A DNA stretch of 35,348 nucleotides from an uncultured Bacteroidales bacterium. GTDB taxonomy: Bacteria; Bacteroidota; Bacteroidia; Bacteroidales; F082. Under the pieces are notes generated by a model. That model did not search any database, was not told the origin of the DNA, and saw only the letters and a list, made by a program, of their open reading frames with translations. Position numbers and translations under genes: made by a program. Shown here piece by piece: positions 25,124 through 33,753 of this stretch. The stretch covers positions 1 to 35,348 of the forward strand of contig ONKQ01000042.1 of the NCBI GenBank assembly GCA_900318465.1, written 5' to 3'. Numbering within the stretch: the first letter of the stretch is position 1; every line of letters starts with the position of its first letter.

Positions 25124-25168
25124 ATAATAAATCTGATTCTTGTTTATTCTGAATCGTAAAAATCGCTG

Positions 25169-25176
25169 CAAACATA
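25169..25176 (-). promoter_or_regulatory. Fixed promoter outside the invertible segment (TATGTTTG, leftward)
   Basis: Plus-strand CAAACATA reads TATGTTTG, a full TAnnTTTG match followed by CAGCG. It lies 46 bp outside the right inverted repeat and 68 bp upstream of the ATP-grasp start, so it would drive whichever gene is placed there. Confidence 0.65.
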
Positions 25177-25316
25177 CGCATTATTCTAATACAAGCCTCA
25201 ACTATTGGATATTATTTTTTCCTGATTATGAAGGATGCTTTTGTATATAAATGGACTCAACAACCAGCAATGACCGTCGTTTATTGTCAACGTGATGACT
25301 TGTGTCCTTGATTAGG

Positions 25317-25332
25317 ACAAACAGCTGTTTGT
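25317..25332. repeat. 16-bp perfect palindrome
   Basis: ACAAACAGCTGTTTGT reads the same on both strands. TGTCAAC occurs on both sides (25286-25292 and 25339-25345), and a second CAGCTG follows at about 25344-25349. It may be an operator or origin element beside the replication module. Confidence 0.7.
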
Positions 25333-25370
25333 GTCTTTGTCAACAGCTGATTATCATATTCTTTTATCCC

Positions 25371-25412
25371 TATACCCACCCCCTTACATCGGGGGTGGTG
25401 GGTGTGGGTATA
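25371..25412. repeat. G/C-run hairpin within 25124-25594
   Basis: CCACCCCC (25376-25383) pairs with GGGGGTGG (25391-25398) around 7 nt. The outer TATACCC (25371-25377) is mirrored by GGGTATA (25406-25412). The G-rich arm (25391-25408) has G-quadruplex potential. It is downstream of the leftward primase-like gene and may end that operon, though no U-tract follows. Confidence 0.55.
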
Positions 25413-25463
25413 TATATGAATGTCTCTTTCTTTCTTGCTTTATATATATAAGGGGAAGAAAAA

Positions 25464-25540
25464 GGGCAAGGTATTGAAAACCAACAAGTTACAAGGTTTT
25501 CTTTTTAACCGTGGGCAAGATATTGAAAACCAGTAAGTTA
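25464..25540 (+). repeat. Pair of 28-bp direct repeats
   Basis: Copies at 25464-25491 and 25513-25540 begin GGGCAAG, share TATTGAAAACCA and end AAGTTA; 25 of 28 positions match. Related AAGGTTTT-C/G-TTTT motifs follow each copy (25494 and 25553 regions). Position next to the replication genes suggests iterons, protein-binding sites or an attachment/transfer site. Confidence 0.65.
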
Positions 25541-25594
25541 AATTGATATTTTAAGGTTTTGTTTTGGCGTTTGGCGTGGTTCCTTGTTTACGGT

Positions 25595-26656
25595 CTAAAA
25601 CAGCCAATGCTTGGGCCTGAATCCTGCAGGAAAGCCAAAGGAAACCAGTATGTCGTCCAGTGTCCGTTCCTTGGCTTTCCATTCTTTGCACTGTTGCTCC
25701 TTCACAAAGTCGCAAATCAGGTCGCCGATGTCATATCCGCTGCCGTCCGCCCCGATTTCTTCCGCGTAGAGGTGTGCGCAGTCCTCAACCCCCGCAATAT
25801 GCTTGGCCGCGTTAACCCTCCATTGACGGCCTGCCTTGTCGCTGTCGGGGAACAGGTAAACGTCTCTGCCTCCCAAAAGCGTGCGGTCGCTGTCAAGTGT
25901 GCTTTGGAGGAAGGTTGCACCGCCCGTGGCCAGAAACGCGTAGTCGCTGAAGATCCCGTACTGCCTGCGGGCGCACTCGCAAAGCAGTGCGCTCTTCTCG
26001 CTCTCCACAACCGCGATTCTCGCGGCCGTGCAGCCGATTGCGTGCCGCAACCCGAAAAGATGCTTGGCGGGGTTGTAGCCGTCAATTCTCAGTGTGTTGT
26101 GCGCCCAGTACATCGTCTTCCCCTTGTCACGGTGGCCGTCGGACTTGTACGGTATGATACGGGCGGTGGTGGCCGTTCCGTCCTCGCTGAACTGCCAGAA
26201 GGCCACACGGCAATTGTCAACAGCGCTTGCACCATATTCGTTCCACACATTGTCGGTCAAATCTTTCCCGAACATGGAATAGAACCATTCTTTCAGACAG
26301 TTGCGGACACCGTTGGCCCTCCACACCTCCCATCTGTTGTTCATCGGGATAAGGGCTGTTTCGGCGCATTCCTGCGTGTGGACGGTGTGTCGGAAGTGTC
26401 TTGTTTTGGACGAGGTGTCCTTGTCGGGGAATTTTTCATACCCGCAGCTGTTCACGCGGTCGCATTTTCCCGCCAGGGTGTCACGGCTCCAGTCCCCTGC
26501 AAAATGATCCCAGTATCGGCTGAACTTCCCTTTGTGGCCGCATTGTGGACAGCAGAACTTCACCGTTTTTCCCGTCAAGGGGTTCTTGCTGGTCAGCTGG
26601 TACCGTTGAGCTCCGTATGGGACAATCCGCCTTCCCTTGTCTGCCGTCATTGCCAT
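25595..26656 (-). CDS. Toprim/zinc-ribbon primase-like protein (353 aa)
   Basis: An N-terminal zinc ribbon ('FCCPQCGHKGKF' with a second Cys set in 'GKCDRVNSCGYEKF', about residues 33-75) is followed by a toprim-like fold: 'RIAVVESEKSALL' (the Glu motif) and 'DVYLFPDSDKAGRQW' (Asp-x-Asp). This matches Bacteroidales mobile-element proteins often annotated as DUF6371/toprim domain proteins, thought to be DNA primases or topoisomerase-like replication factors. No helicase domain is attached; the neighbouring RepA-like ATPase, which ends 18 bp upstream, could supply it. It is the last gene of the leftward xis-rep-primase operon. Confidence 0.8.
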   Translation of the reverse strand: MAMTADKGRRIVPYGAQRYQLTSKNPLTGKTVKFCCPQCGHKGKFSRYWDHFAGDWSRDTLAGKCDRVNSCGYEKFPDKDTSSKTRHFRHTVHTQECAETALIPMNNRWEVWRANGVRNCLKEWFYSMFGKDLTDNVWNEYGASAVDNCRVAFWQFSEDGTATTARIIPYKSDGHRDKGKTMYWAHNTLRIDGYNPAKHLFGLRHAIGCTAARIAVVESEKSALLCECARRQYGIFSDYAFLATGGATFLQSTLDSDRTLLGGRDVYLFPDSDKAGRQWRVNAAKHIAGVEDCAHLYAEEIGADGSGYDIGDLICDFVKEQQCKEWKAKERTLDDILVSFGFPAGFRPKHWLF

Positions 26657-26674
26657 TGTGCGTATGGGATGTAG

Positions 26675-27853
26675 TTAGTTGTCATGCTTTTTGTATAGTT
26701 TCGGGTTATGGCTTTTCCCGCTGGCACTCAGCACCTCCTCCAGAAAGCCCTGCCGGATGAAGCTGCACAATTCATTGCGGAATTGCTTTTCGGACAGGGA
26801 ATCGCCCCCTCCAAGTTCCTTTCTCGCCTTTGCGTGCGCCTCCTCCAGTTCATTCTTTGTGAACGCGGTCTTGCCGGGGTTGGAACCCTGCGCCCTGTCG
26901 ATCATCGCCTTGCACATGTCGCCGTCACTGACCTTGGGAGGTTCGTAGGGGATGGACAGCTCCAGTCTCCCGTCGTCCTTGTGCGTGATGTGGAATGTCT
27001 CGAAAGGCGCATTCCGCGTGTGCTGTGCCGTCACGATGGAGGACGAGCCGATGTCTTTCGCCTTTTCCACCATGTACACCGTTTCGGCCTTCCGCTCGTA
27101 CTCGCTCCCCAGATGGCCGCGGCCTTTTTTCACATTGCTTTCGGTGTTGTGCAATATCGCAATGATGTGTGAGTCGGTCTTCTCCGCGAGTTCCATGAGC
27201 AGGCTTAGCATCTGCGAGGATTCGGTGTTGTTGTTGGTATCCGTGACCAAATCGGCCACCCCGTCAATGAATGCCACATTCGGTCTGTTGTTGAGCATGT
27301 GGTCAACAATCAGGAACAGTCGTCCCCTGCTGTTCTCTTCGCGGAGACGCATATAGGTGAGGTTTCCCTTCTGGACTGCGGTCAGACCGTCGGTTATACG
27401 GTTCCGCATCTTCGCGGAATGATAGTTGCTCTGCTCTGTGTCGAAATAGGTCACGGTCGGTGACGGGATGTCGCTTGTGACAACGCTGTCTTCCCAGCCG
27501 TCATCACCGTTATATGCCAGCAGTTCTTTCGCCATCATGATAGCCAGTGACGTTTTCCGGCTCTTTGCACCGCCGAATATCAGGGAGAGGTCGCCGCACG
27601 ACCCGGTCCGAACACCTTTAATTCTGACAGCTGCGGGCGGCGGGTTCCGGATTAGGCGTTCCGCATCCTGTTCAGTCATTATGCAGCCGCCATCCGATTG
27701 CGTACAGCAATCCCCATCCCATTCGAGATGCTTGTGTATCAGACTGGTCGCCCCGCTGTCTCTTGGGCTGTCGGTCTTCGGGGGCGGGATGGCCGTCCGC
27801 TCACCCCTTATTATTGCGCCAAGGGCACTTCGGTTTTCCAAAGTGGTTTCCAT
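26675..27853 (-). CDS. RepA-like AAA ATPase (392 aa)
   Basis: It contains a P-loop variant 'FGGAKSRKTSLA' (around residues 93-104), where Arg replaces the usual Gly before Lys-Thr; this substitution is familiar in Bacteroidales RepA/AAA_25-type proteins. A Walker B strand 'NVAFIDGVADL' and a sensor-like 'SHIIAILHNTES' follow. A C-terminal helical segment from about 310 probably mediates DNA or protein contacts. Related proteins are hexameric replicative helicases of plasmids and integrative elements. It lies between the excisionase-like gene (28 bp gap) and the toprim protein (18 bp gap), so all three are likely co-transcribed. Confidence 0.8.
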   Translation of the reverse strand: METTLENRSALGAIIRGERTAIPPPKTDSPRDSGATSLIHKHLEWDGDCCTQSDGGCIMTEQDAERLIRNPPPAAVRIKGVRTGSCGDLSLIFGGAKSRKTSLAIMMAKELLAYNGDDGWEDSVVTSDIPSPTVTYFDTEQSNYHSAKMRNRITDGLTAVQKGNLTYMRLREENSRGRLFLIVDHMLNNRPNVAFIDGVADLVTDTNNNTESSQMLSLLMELAEKTDSHIIAILHNTESNVKKGRGHLGSEYERKAETVYMVEKAKDIGSSSIVTAQHTRNAPFETFHITHKDDGRLELSIPYEPPKVSDGDMCKAMIDRAQGSNPGKTAFTKNELEEAHAKARKELGGGDSLSEKQFRNELCSFIRQGFLEEVLSASGKSHNPKLYKKHDN

Positions 27854-27881
27854 AACGGTATGCAGGCGTATTCGTTATGCC

Positions 27882-28175
27882 TTATCTAAAATGGTTTGCG
27901 CAATACTGCTCCGCCTGCTGCTGTAGTTCCTCCGCCGTGGGCACCCTGTGTGACAGCAGCCATTGCTCCACCTCCTCGCGTTTGAAATAGGTGCGCTTCC
28001 CGCCGGGGGATTTGTAGTGCGGGATTCTGCGCAGGTGTACCAGTCTGTAGATGTAGTTCTTGCTCATCCCTGTGAGTTCGGCCACATCGTCCATCGTCAG
28101 GACGATTTTGGAGTTGCTCATGGCCTGGGCTTGCTTTCTGACTTCTTCCATTAATAGTTGCAGTTCATTGTTCAT
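27882..28175 (-). CDS. Excisionase-family helix-turn-helix protein (97 aa)
   Basis: The MerR/Xis-like winged HTH is clear: 'LTMDDVAELTGMSKNYIYRLVHLRRIPHYKSPGGKRTYFKREEVEQWL'. In Bacteroidales elements this protein helps excision and/or activates downstream genes. The frame extends upstream to 28220, but a -7-like box at 28201-28208 lies inside that extension, so the start at 28175 is preferred. It heads the leftward replication operon. Confidence 0.85.
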   Translation of the reverse strand: MNNELQLLMEEVRKQAQAMSNSKIVLTMDDVAELTGMSKNYIYRLVHLRRIPHYKSPGGKRTYFKREEVEQWLLSHRVPTAEELQQQAEQYCANHFR

Positions 28176-28200
28176 GTCTTTTGGGTTTAGAATTATGCCG

Positions 28201-28208
28201 CAAAAGTC
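28201..28208 (-). promoter_or_regulatory. Putative -7 box for the xis-rep-primase operon
   Basis: On the minus strand GACTTTTG matches TAnnTTTG except the first base and is followed by CGGC. Confidence 0.4.
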
Positions 28209-28307
28209 AGAAAAAAGCAAATTTGTAATATGAAGTTATTGCATAACTCCATATTCGTAATGCATTACGGGATTATGCCTTTTTATTTGGCAATCAACGT
28301 GTTGCAT

Positions 28308-29498
28308 TTATAAAAAACTTTTCGGAGACAAAGATTTTCGATCCTTCTGCGAGGCGGTGAAAGCCGTGAAGCACCTGTCGATTAACCTTGTTATCTCATC
28401 CTCCCTCGGGTTGTCGCTTGACTGGAGGGACTTTCTGTTGAACAATCGTTTGAATTTGCCCCAGGGTGCTCTTTGAGGGGTGTCCGAAATCCTCATTTCA
28501 AGCAATTCGGAAACCTTGACGGCAAAATACGCTATGTATATCGTGGAAACAGTTTTCCCCCTGTAGAGTTTGGTCTTTTCCCACTCAAAATGTTGTTGGT
28601 CGTCACTGACTCTTATGAGACCTTTGAGTATCGCAAACCGGAACAAGTCTTCCGCCCTCTTCTCGTTCGGTTTATACAGTTCGGCCACCAGTTCCCAAAC
28701 CGATTGGGGTTGCCCCAATGTTTCGGGTTGGTTCGCGGCATCATCTTGGTTGTGGGTGCCGTTCTCTTCGGCGGCGGGTTCTGTAGTGCCCTCATTCGCG
28801 TTGCCGCCATTGTCACCGTCGGCAGGACAAGGGCTTGTTTCGGTCTCGCATTCGTAACCGAGCAATGGTTCGTACTCGCCAGTGAATATATCCAGCACAT
28901 CCAGGCATTCGATGTATTCGTTGCTCCAAAAATACTTCATTGAGGGTCTTCCACAAGAAATCCCCCTCGTGATCTTTTCAAGTTTTCTGGCATATTCCAT
29001 AAGACTGTCGCCATCGTTGTTGACGATATATTCAACAAGCGGGCAGAAACAATCTTCGAATTGGTCAGCGAACTCCTTGACTGATTCCAACATGTCCACG
29101 GTTTCAGGATAAAACTCTGTCCGCAACCATTCATTAAACGGGGGGAATGCGTTCGTCAGTTTCCCAACCATTTCCCACGCCAATTCTTCTTCCATGCCGA
29201 AGACCAGATAATCTTTCCAATCGGGGAAGTGGGCGGCTAATCCCTCGCTGAGATTCGGTATGTTCCAATGTTCATCATCTTTCATTAAGTCAACCAACCA
29301 TTCCGTAAAGACATCGTAATTCTCTCTTTCCGTGTCTCCAAAGTCCAATTTCCCTGTTGCTTTTAATTCCGCCTCCAACACTGCTATTGGCTTGTAGTCA
29401 AAATCAGCGAAATCATTCAACGCTTCCAAGTGGGTGAAACAGATGCTCTCAAGTTTCGCAAACGCCTTGAGCATATCCATTTTCGTCTTAATCTTCAT
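28308..29498 (-). CDS. Unknown mobile-element protein (396 aa)
   Basis: It overlaps the end of the integrase gene by 11 bp and has a strong ribosome-binding site (AAGGAGGAGACG then ATG on the minus strand), so the two are translationally coupled. The product is acidic and helical. It has two parts: an N-terminal region to about residue 225, and a C-terminal region from about 265, joined by a low-complexity linker rich in Asn, Glu and Gly. The C-terminal part ('KRAEDLFRFAILKGLIRVSDDQQHFEWEKTKLYRGK') looks like a module seen downstream of integrases in Bacteroidales elements, but I cannot name a function. No catalytic motif is recognised. Confidence 0.7.
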   Translation of the reverse strand: MKIKTKMDMLKAFAKLESICFTHLEALNDFADFDYKPIAVLEAELKATGKLDFGDTERENYDVFTEWLVDLMKDDEHWNIPNLSEGLAAHFPDWKDYLVFGMEEELAWEMVGKLTNAFPPFNEWLRTEFYPETVDMLESVKEFADQFEDCFCPLVEYIVNNDGDSLMEYARKLEKITRGISCGRPSMKYFWSNEYIECLDVLDIFTGEYEPLLGYECETETSPCPADGDNGGNANEGTTEPAAEENGTHNQDDAANQPETLGQPQSVWELVAELYKPNEKRAEDLFRFAILKGLIRVSDDQQHFEWEKTKLYRGKTVSTIYIAYFAVKVSELLEMRISDTPQRAPWGKFKRLFNRKSLQSSDNPREDEITRLIDRCFTAFTASQKDRKSLSPKSFL

Positions 29499-30657
29499 CG
29501 TCTCCTCCTTTCGTCTTGAAGATGTCGCTCACTTTGTTGACTGCCTCTATTTTCGCGCTGTTCACCACCTCGGCGTAAATCTGGGTGGTTCTGATTTCGG
29601 TATGGCCCAGCAGCTTGCTGACCGTGTACAGGTCAACCCCCGCGGTCAGGTTAAGTGTGGCAAACGTGTGCCGCGCCGTGTGGAATGTGATGTTGCGGTC
29701 AGTTATCCTTGCCGCCTCCGTCCACCTGTGGATATGTTTGTTGACGATTCCGTGGGAGGGGAGTGTGAACACAAACTCCTCTCTGTCGGCTCTCGGAGGC
29801 AGATTCTTGACCGCCGCATCCGACAGCGGCAGATACAGGGGCTCGGATGTCTTCTGCTGATAAATCTCCACCATGGGTGTCTTGTTGACCGTCTTGATGT
29901 GCTTCCATTGCAGGTTTTTGATGTCGCACAGCCTCAACCCGCAGAAGCAACTGAACAGGAAGGCGGAACGGACATCCTTGTTCATTTCGCATTCCGTCTC
30001 CATCAAAGTCTTCACCTCCTCGATGGTCAGGTAGGTGCGTTTCGTCTTGGCGCGGGTGAGCTTGTCGCTCCTCTCCAGAAGCCAGCAGGGGTTGGACGGT
30101 ATCAGTTCGCGTTTGAACGCCACGTTCAGGATGGAGACCACTATCCGCGAATATATGGAGGCCGTGTTGGCGCTCAGCTTCTGGCCGTTCGCCTGGACAC
30201 AGTCGTTTTTCAGATAATTGTTGAAACCTTGGACGAACTTTTTGTCCACATCGCACAACCTTACATCCTTGCCCCCGTATTTCAGGAGCATTTCCCCGAC
30301 TCTTCGGGTCACGCTCCTCAAGCTGCGGCTCTTCGTCTCCAGCGACTTCTGGTATTCCTCAAGCCACACGCTCAGGAGGATTTTCCCCTTGTGCTTGTTG
30401 ATTCCCGCCTTCCCCATGGTCAGCTCCTCGATCCGTTTGGCCTTGATTGCCGTGGCCGCCTCCAGTGTCGTGCGGTTCTGTATTCTGTCGGCGGGTGTCC
30501 GTTCAGGGATGAGGTAAAGCCGCAGAAACTCTTTCGGCTGCCGTTTACCGTCCGTGTAGGTGTCCAGATAGATGCTCCGGTTTCCGTTCGCCAGTTCCTT
30601 GAATCTGATTCTCACCGGCTCCTTGACTTTCTGATACTGTTTCTTTGCCATAGACAT
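29488..30657 (-). CDS. int: Tyrosine integrase of the integrative element (389 aa)
   Basis: It has an arm-binding N-terminus (about 1-90), a SAM-like core-binding domain (about 95-200) and a catalytic domain with Arg in 'CGLRLCDI', Lys in 'QQKTSEP', His-x-x-Arg in 'HTARHTFA', His in 'LGHTE', and nucleophile Tyr in 'TTQIYAEV'. Length and N-terminal domain match Bacteroidales phage_int_SAM_5-type integrases, unlike the shorter invertase at 20769. The start at 30657 (Met-Ser-Met) or the next Met at 30651 are both possible. The gene is nearest parC, pointing into the element. Confidence 0.9.
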   Translation of the reverse strand: MSMAKKQYQKVKEPVRIRFKELANGNRSIYLDTYTDGKRQPKEFLRLYLIPERTPADRIQNRTTLEAATAIKAKRIEELTMGKAGINKHKGKILLSVWLEEYQKSLETKSRSLRSVTRRVGEMLLKYGGKDVRLCDVDKKFVQGFNNYLKNDCVQANGQKLSANTASIYSRIVVSILNVAFKRELIPSNPCWLLERSDKLTRAKTKRTYLTIEEVKTLMETECEMNKDVRSAFLFSCFCGLRLCDIKNLQWKHIKTVNKTPMVEIYQQKTSEPLYLPLSDAAVKNLPPRADREEFVFTLPSHGIVNKHIHRWTEAARITDRNITFHTARHTFATLNLTAGVDLYTVSKLLGHTEIRTTQIYAEVVNSAKIEAVNKVSDIFKTKGGDDED

Positions 30658-30675
30658 TCACTTTTAAATCGTCGG

Positions 30676-30683
30676 CAAAGATA
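30676..30683 (-). promoter_or_regulatory. -7 box for int (TATCTTTG, leftward)
   Basis: Plus-strand CAAAGATA reads TATCTTTG, followed by GCC. It is 18 bp upstream of the int start, and TTTG on the minus strand at 30706-30709 may be the -33. Confidence 0.65.
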
Positions 30684-30904
30684 AAATTTATTTCAATATG
30701 GGGGACAAACAAGGTACAAAAATAATCAAAAAAAGGTCATATAAGCGAAAACAAGAAAACAGCCTGCTATATGTAATATGTTGATATATAGTTGTTTTAG
30801 TTGTTCTTGTTTGTTTTTGTTTGAGTTATTGAATTTGTGTGGGGTTAATTGCGCTTCGCGCGTGTTGCCTCTTCGAGGCTGCTTAGGGAAGTGGTGTGTG
30901 ATAA
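30684..30904. other. int-parC junction; likely contains the element end
   Basis: This AT-rich 220-bp stretch holds no gene. Near the parC end are two small hairpins, GCGC-TTC-GCGC (30851-30861) and GCCTC-TTC-GAGGC (30867-30879). An integrase-proximal end and att core should lie here, but the partner att site is not in the window. Confidence 0.4.
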
Positions 30905-33648
30905 TCATTCCTCGTCAAACAGGCCCAATTGCAATCCTCCGCCGTCATTGTCGGTCGTGATGTCCGTCTTGTCGGTGGAGATGGTGTCGAAGATGTCCTT
31001 GGCGATCTCTTCATCCACAGAGGGGGCCGGTTCTGCGTCTTTGGGCAGTTCGGGCTCGGGCTCCTCTTCGGGCTCTTCGTAAGGCAGCGGGTCGGTGAAT
31101 TTCACGGACTTGATTTCGTTGAAGCTGAGACGTTTGCCCTTGGCGCGGGCGGTGGAGAGGTCAACAAGGTCGGTGCATGCGATTACCTCTTTGCTGTCGC
31201 TGTCGGCTTTCTTCTCGCGATAGACCACCTCGATCCGAGGCAAGTAGTCGATGGAGTAGGCCACGAGTTTGGCGGTGCCGTCGGTGGGGTAGAAATCGGT
31301 TTTCTTCATCAACACATCGGGTTGGAAGCGTTTGATGAAGTATTTTTTCTCCTTCTTCAGCATATAGACGGCGGTGATAATCATGGAAGGTTTCCATTTG
31401 CGGATGATGTCCAAATCGTCTTCGAAGTGGAGCGAGGTTTCGTAGCCAGTGATTCGGTAATTGCCGGATTTATATACAGTTATAATTTTCTCGTCTTCGT
31501 GGAAGGATCCGATGAGCTCGCCACGGCCTTCGGTGTTGAGGCGCATCACGGCGGATTCGAAATAGACATCGATGGCGCTGAGCGTGGAGATGCCCTTTTG
31601 CGCCAGAGTGATGTTGGCAATCGGGTAGCGGGTGACGATGTTGCCCAGTGCAGCGCGGTTCTTTACGGCCAATGAGCCGAAATCGAAGTCGAACTCGCGT
31701 TTTTTGAGCTTGGGCTTTGGCTTGAGCTTTACGCGCACCACCTCGGCCTCTCCGTTCGGGTTCGACGTGAAATAGAGCACCTTGGCATTGGTGTTGCCCT
31801 TCACCAGGTCGTATTTCTTGTCGCGTGTGACACCGCCCACATTGAAACGTTTTGCATAGACGGGCCCGTTCACGCCGGCCGAGTAGATCATGTTGTAAAT
31901 CTGACGGTCGTCGCCGCGGCGGAAGACCTCCGCGTGGATGATGTGCTTGCCAACGAAATGCTTGTCTGAGACTTTGCTGATGGAGCATTCGCCGTTCTCG
32001 TGGAAGACGATGATGTCGTCCAAATCGGAGCAGAGACACGCGAACTCCACCTCCTCGTCCTTCTTGAGGTTTGTGCCGATGAAGCCCTCCTTCTTGTTGA
32101 CGTAGAGCTTCTGGTTGGCCACGGCAACTGTTGCCGCGTTGATGTTGTCGAAGCTCTTGATTTCGGTAAGGCGCTTGTAGTCGGCACCGTATTTCTTCTT
32201 GAGCTGCATGAAGTAGTTGATGGCGAAATCGACCAAGTGATCGAGATGGTTTTGGACCTCGTCCATGTTGAGCTCGATTTCGGCAATCTTCTCTTCGGCG
32301 GCCTTGATGTCGAATTTGGAGATTTTGCGGACGGGTTTTTCGCAGAGCGCGAGGATGTCGTCGCGGGTGATCTCCTGGCGGAAAAGCTTGCGGTAGGGGT
32401 CGAAAGCACGCTCGATGCGGTCGATCTGAACGTCCCAAGAGTCCGCGTCCTTTTCCAATTCCTTATAGATACGCTTTTCGAAGAAGATCTTCTCCAAGGA
32501 GATCTTATGCCATTGCTGCCTTAGTTCGTCGAGCTCGATTTCCAGCTCTTTTCGCAGCAGGTTAAGGGTGTTTTCGGTGTTGATGCGCAGGATGTCCTTG
32601 ACATTGGTGAAGACAGGCTTGCCGTTCCATATCACGCAGGCGTTAGTGGAGTAGGTGATTTCGCAGTCGGTGAAGGCGTAAAGCGCGTCGATGGTCTGGT
32701 CGGGGGAGACGCCGGGTTGCAGATGGAGGTAGATCTCGGCCTGAGCCGCGGTGTTGTCGTCTATTTTCTTGATTTTCAGCTTGCCGCTGTCAATGGCTTT
32801 CGTGATGGAGTTGGTGGATTCGGAGATGAGATCTTCGGTGGTGGTGCCGTAGGGAATCTCGTTAATCACCAATGTCTTGTTGTCAACGATGCTGATTTTG
32901 GCGCGGTTACGGATTTTGCCTCCCTGCGCACCGTCGTTGTATCGGCTCACGTCTATGGCGCCGCCGGTGGGGAAGTCGGGGTAGATTTCGAACTCCTCGC
33001 CGCGCAGGATATGCACGGATGCGTCAATCAGTTCGTTGAAATTGTGGGGCAGGATGAGGGTGGACATGCCCACGCCGATACCCTTCACGCCCTGGGCGAG
33101 CAGCAGCGGAAACTTGACGGGCAGCGCGATGGGCTCGAGGAGACCTGCCACTCGGTGGTTTTGTGGTTGAAGACCACCTCTTTGGCGAATGGGGTGAGGC
33201 GCGCCTCGATGTATCGGGGGGCCGCAGCGTCGTCGCCGGTGAGGATGTTGCCCCAGTTACCCTGTGTGTCGATAAGCAGATGCTTCTGCCCCATCTGCAC
33301 AAGGGCTGCGCCGATGGACTGGTCGCCGTGCGGGTGGTACTTCATGGTGTTGCCCACGATGTTGGCCACCTTGTTGAAACGGCCGTCCTCCAGCTCGTCC
33401 ATGGAGTGCAGAATGCGGCGTTGCACGGGCTTGAGACCGTCATAAACATCAGGGAAGGCGCGGTCGAGGATGACGTAGGAGGCGTAGTCCAAGTACCATT
33501 CGCGATACATCGACTGCGCGAAAATCACCTTGTGCAAGCCCGACTCGTCTTGCGTACTTGTATCTGTATCTTCCTCAGGGATAATGATTTCCCCCGAATT
33601 GTCAGTGGTTTCTTCGTTTAATTCTTCGTCTTCGAATTCTTCAGCCAT
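30905..33648 (-). pseudogene. parC: Topoisomerase IV subunit A, frameshifted
   Basis: The N-terminal part (33648 down to about 33140) has the ParC/GyrA breakage-reunion signatures: '[25 protein letters not shown]', '[12 protein letters not shown]' and the active-site Tyr in '[10 protein letters not shown]'. The remainder, in another frame, continues '[26 protein letters not shown]' through the coiled-coil region and a C-terminal propeller-like domain, ending 'LGLFDEE'. '[21 protein letters not shown]' favours ParC over GyrA. The frames switch between 'TTEWQVS' and 'EPIALPV'. Homologues have about six more residues there (Tyr-Asp-Gly-Arg-x-x), and exactly 16 missing bases would restore a 919-residue protein. 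Because parC is essential, an assembly or sequencing error is the leading explanation; a second copy elsewhere is possible. Confidence 0.85.
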
Positions 33649-33692
33649 AGGTTTTGGTTTTAAAGCGCGAAGATACGAAATTTTACAAAACG

Positions 33693-33721
33693 AAAAAAGG
33701 GAACTCTTTCGAATTCCCTTT
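33693..33721 (-). terminator. Intrinsic terminator after the FN3/T9SS gene
   Basis: On the minus strand AAAGGGAA and TTCCCTTT pair (plus-strand 33714-33721 and 33696-33703), followed by more Ts (plus-strand A-run 33693-33698). It separates the leftward secreted-protein gene from parC. Confidence 0.7.
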
Positions 33722-33723
33722 CA

Positions 33724-33751
33724 TCTCAAGTCTCAAGTCTCAAGTCTCAAG
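33724..33751. repeat. Four tandem copies of TCTCAAG
   Basis: Perfect 7-bp units at 33724, 33731, 33738 and 33745, immediately before the stop codon of the secreted-protein gene. A small microsatellite with no obvious function. Confidence 0.9.
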
Positions 33752-33753
33752 TC

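Larger units (their letters stand above)
1..30683. mobile_element. Probable integrative element with cargo (left end outside window)
   Basis: A tyrosine integrase, an excisionase-type HTH, a RepA-like ATPase and a toprim/zinc-ribbon protein form a leftward module that stops about 220 bp short of the 3' end of the backbone gene parC. This is the usual terminal position of int in Bacteroidales integrative elements. Small GC-rich genes at the far left look like phage or conjugative-element genes. The toxin cluster, the invertible switch and the repeat-flanked gene would be cargo. No att repeats were identified and no relaxase or transfer genes are in the window, so the extent is an inference; only the int-proximal right end is reasonably placed. 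Confidence 0.4.

Noticed and set aside
25559-26674. 371-codon plus-strand open frame over the toprim gene
   Set aside because: The minus-strand frame has zinc-ribbon and toprim motifs and sits in an operon; the plus frame has none.
29434-30684. 416-codon plus-strand open frame over the integrase
   Set aside because: The minus strand encodes an integrase with all catalytic residues; the plus frame is a shadow.
33130-33160. Programmed ribosomal frameshift as explanation for split parC
   Set aside because: No slippery sequence is present. Residues are missing at the junction as well, which a frameshift event alone would not explain.
30929-33621. Several plus-strand open frames opposite parC
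   Set aside because: They are antisense to a conserved housekeeping gene and low-complexity (Val/Gly/Asp/Phe).
33724-33751. CRISPR-like array
   Set aside because: The units are 7 bp and contiguous with no spacers; it is a microsatellite. No CRISPR array or cas gene was seen anywhere in the window.
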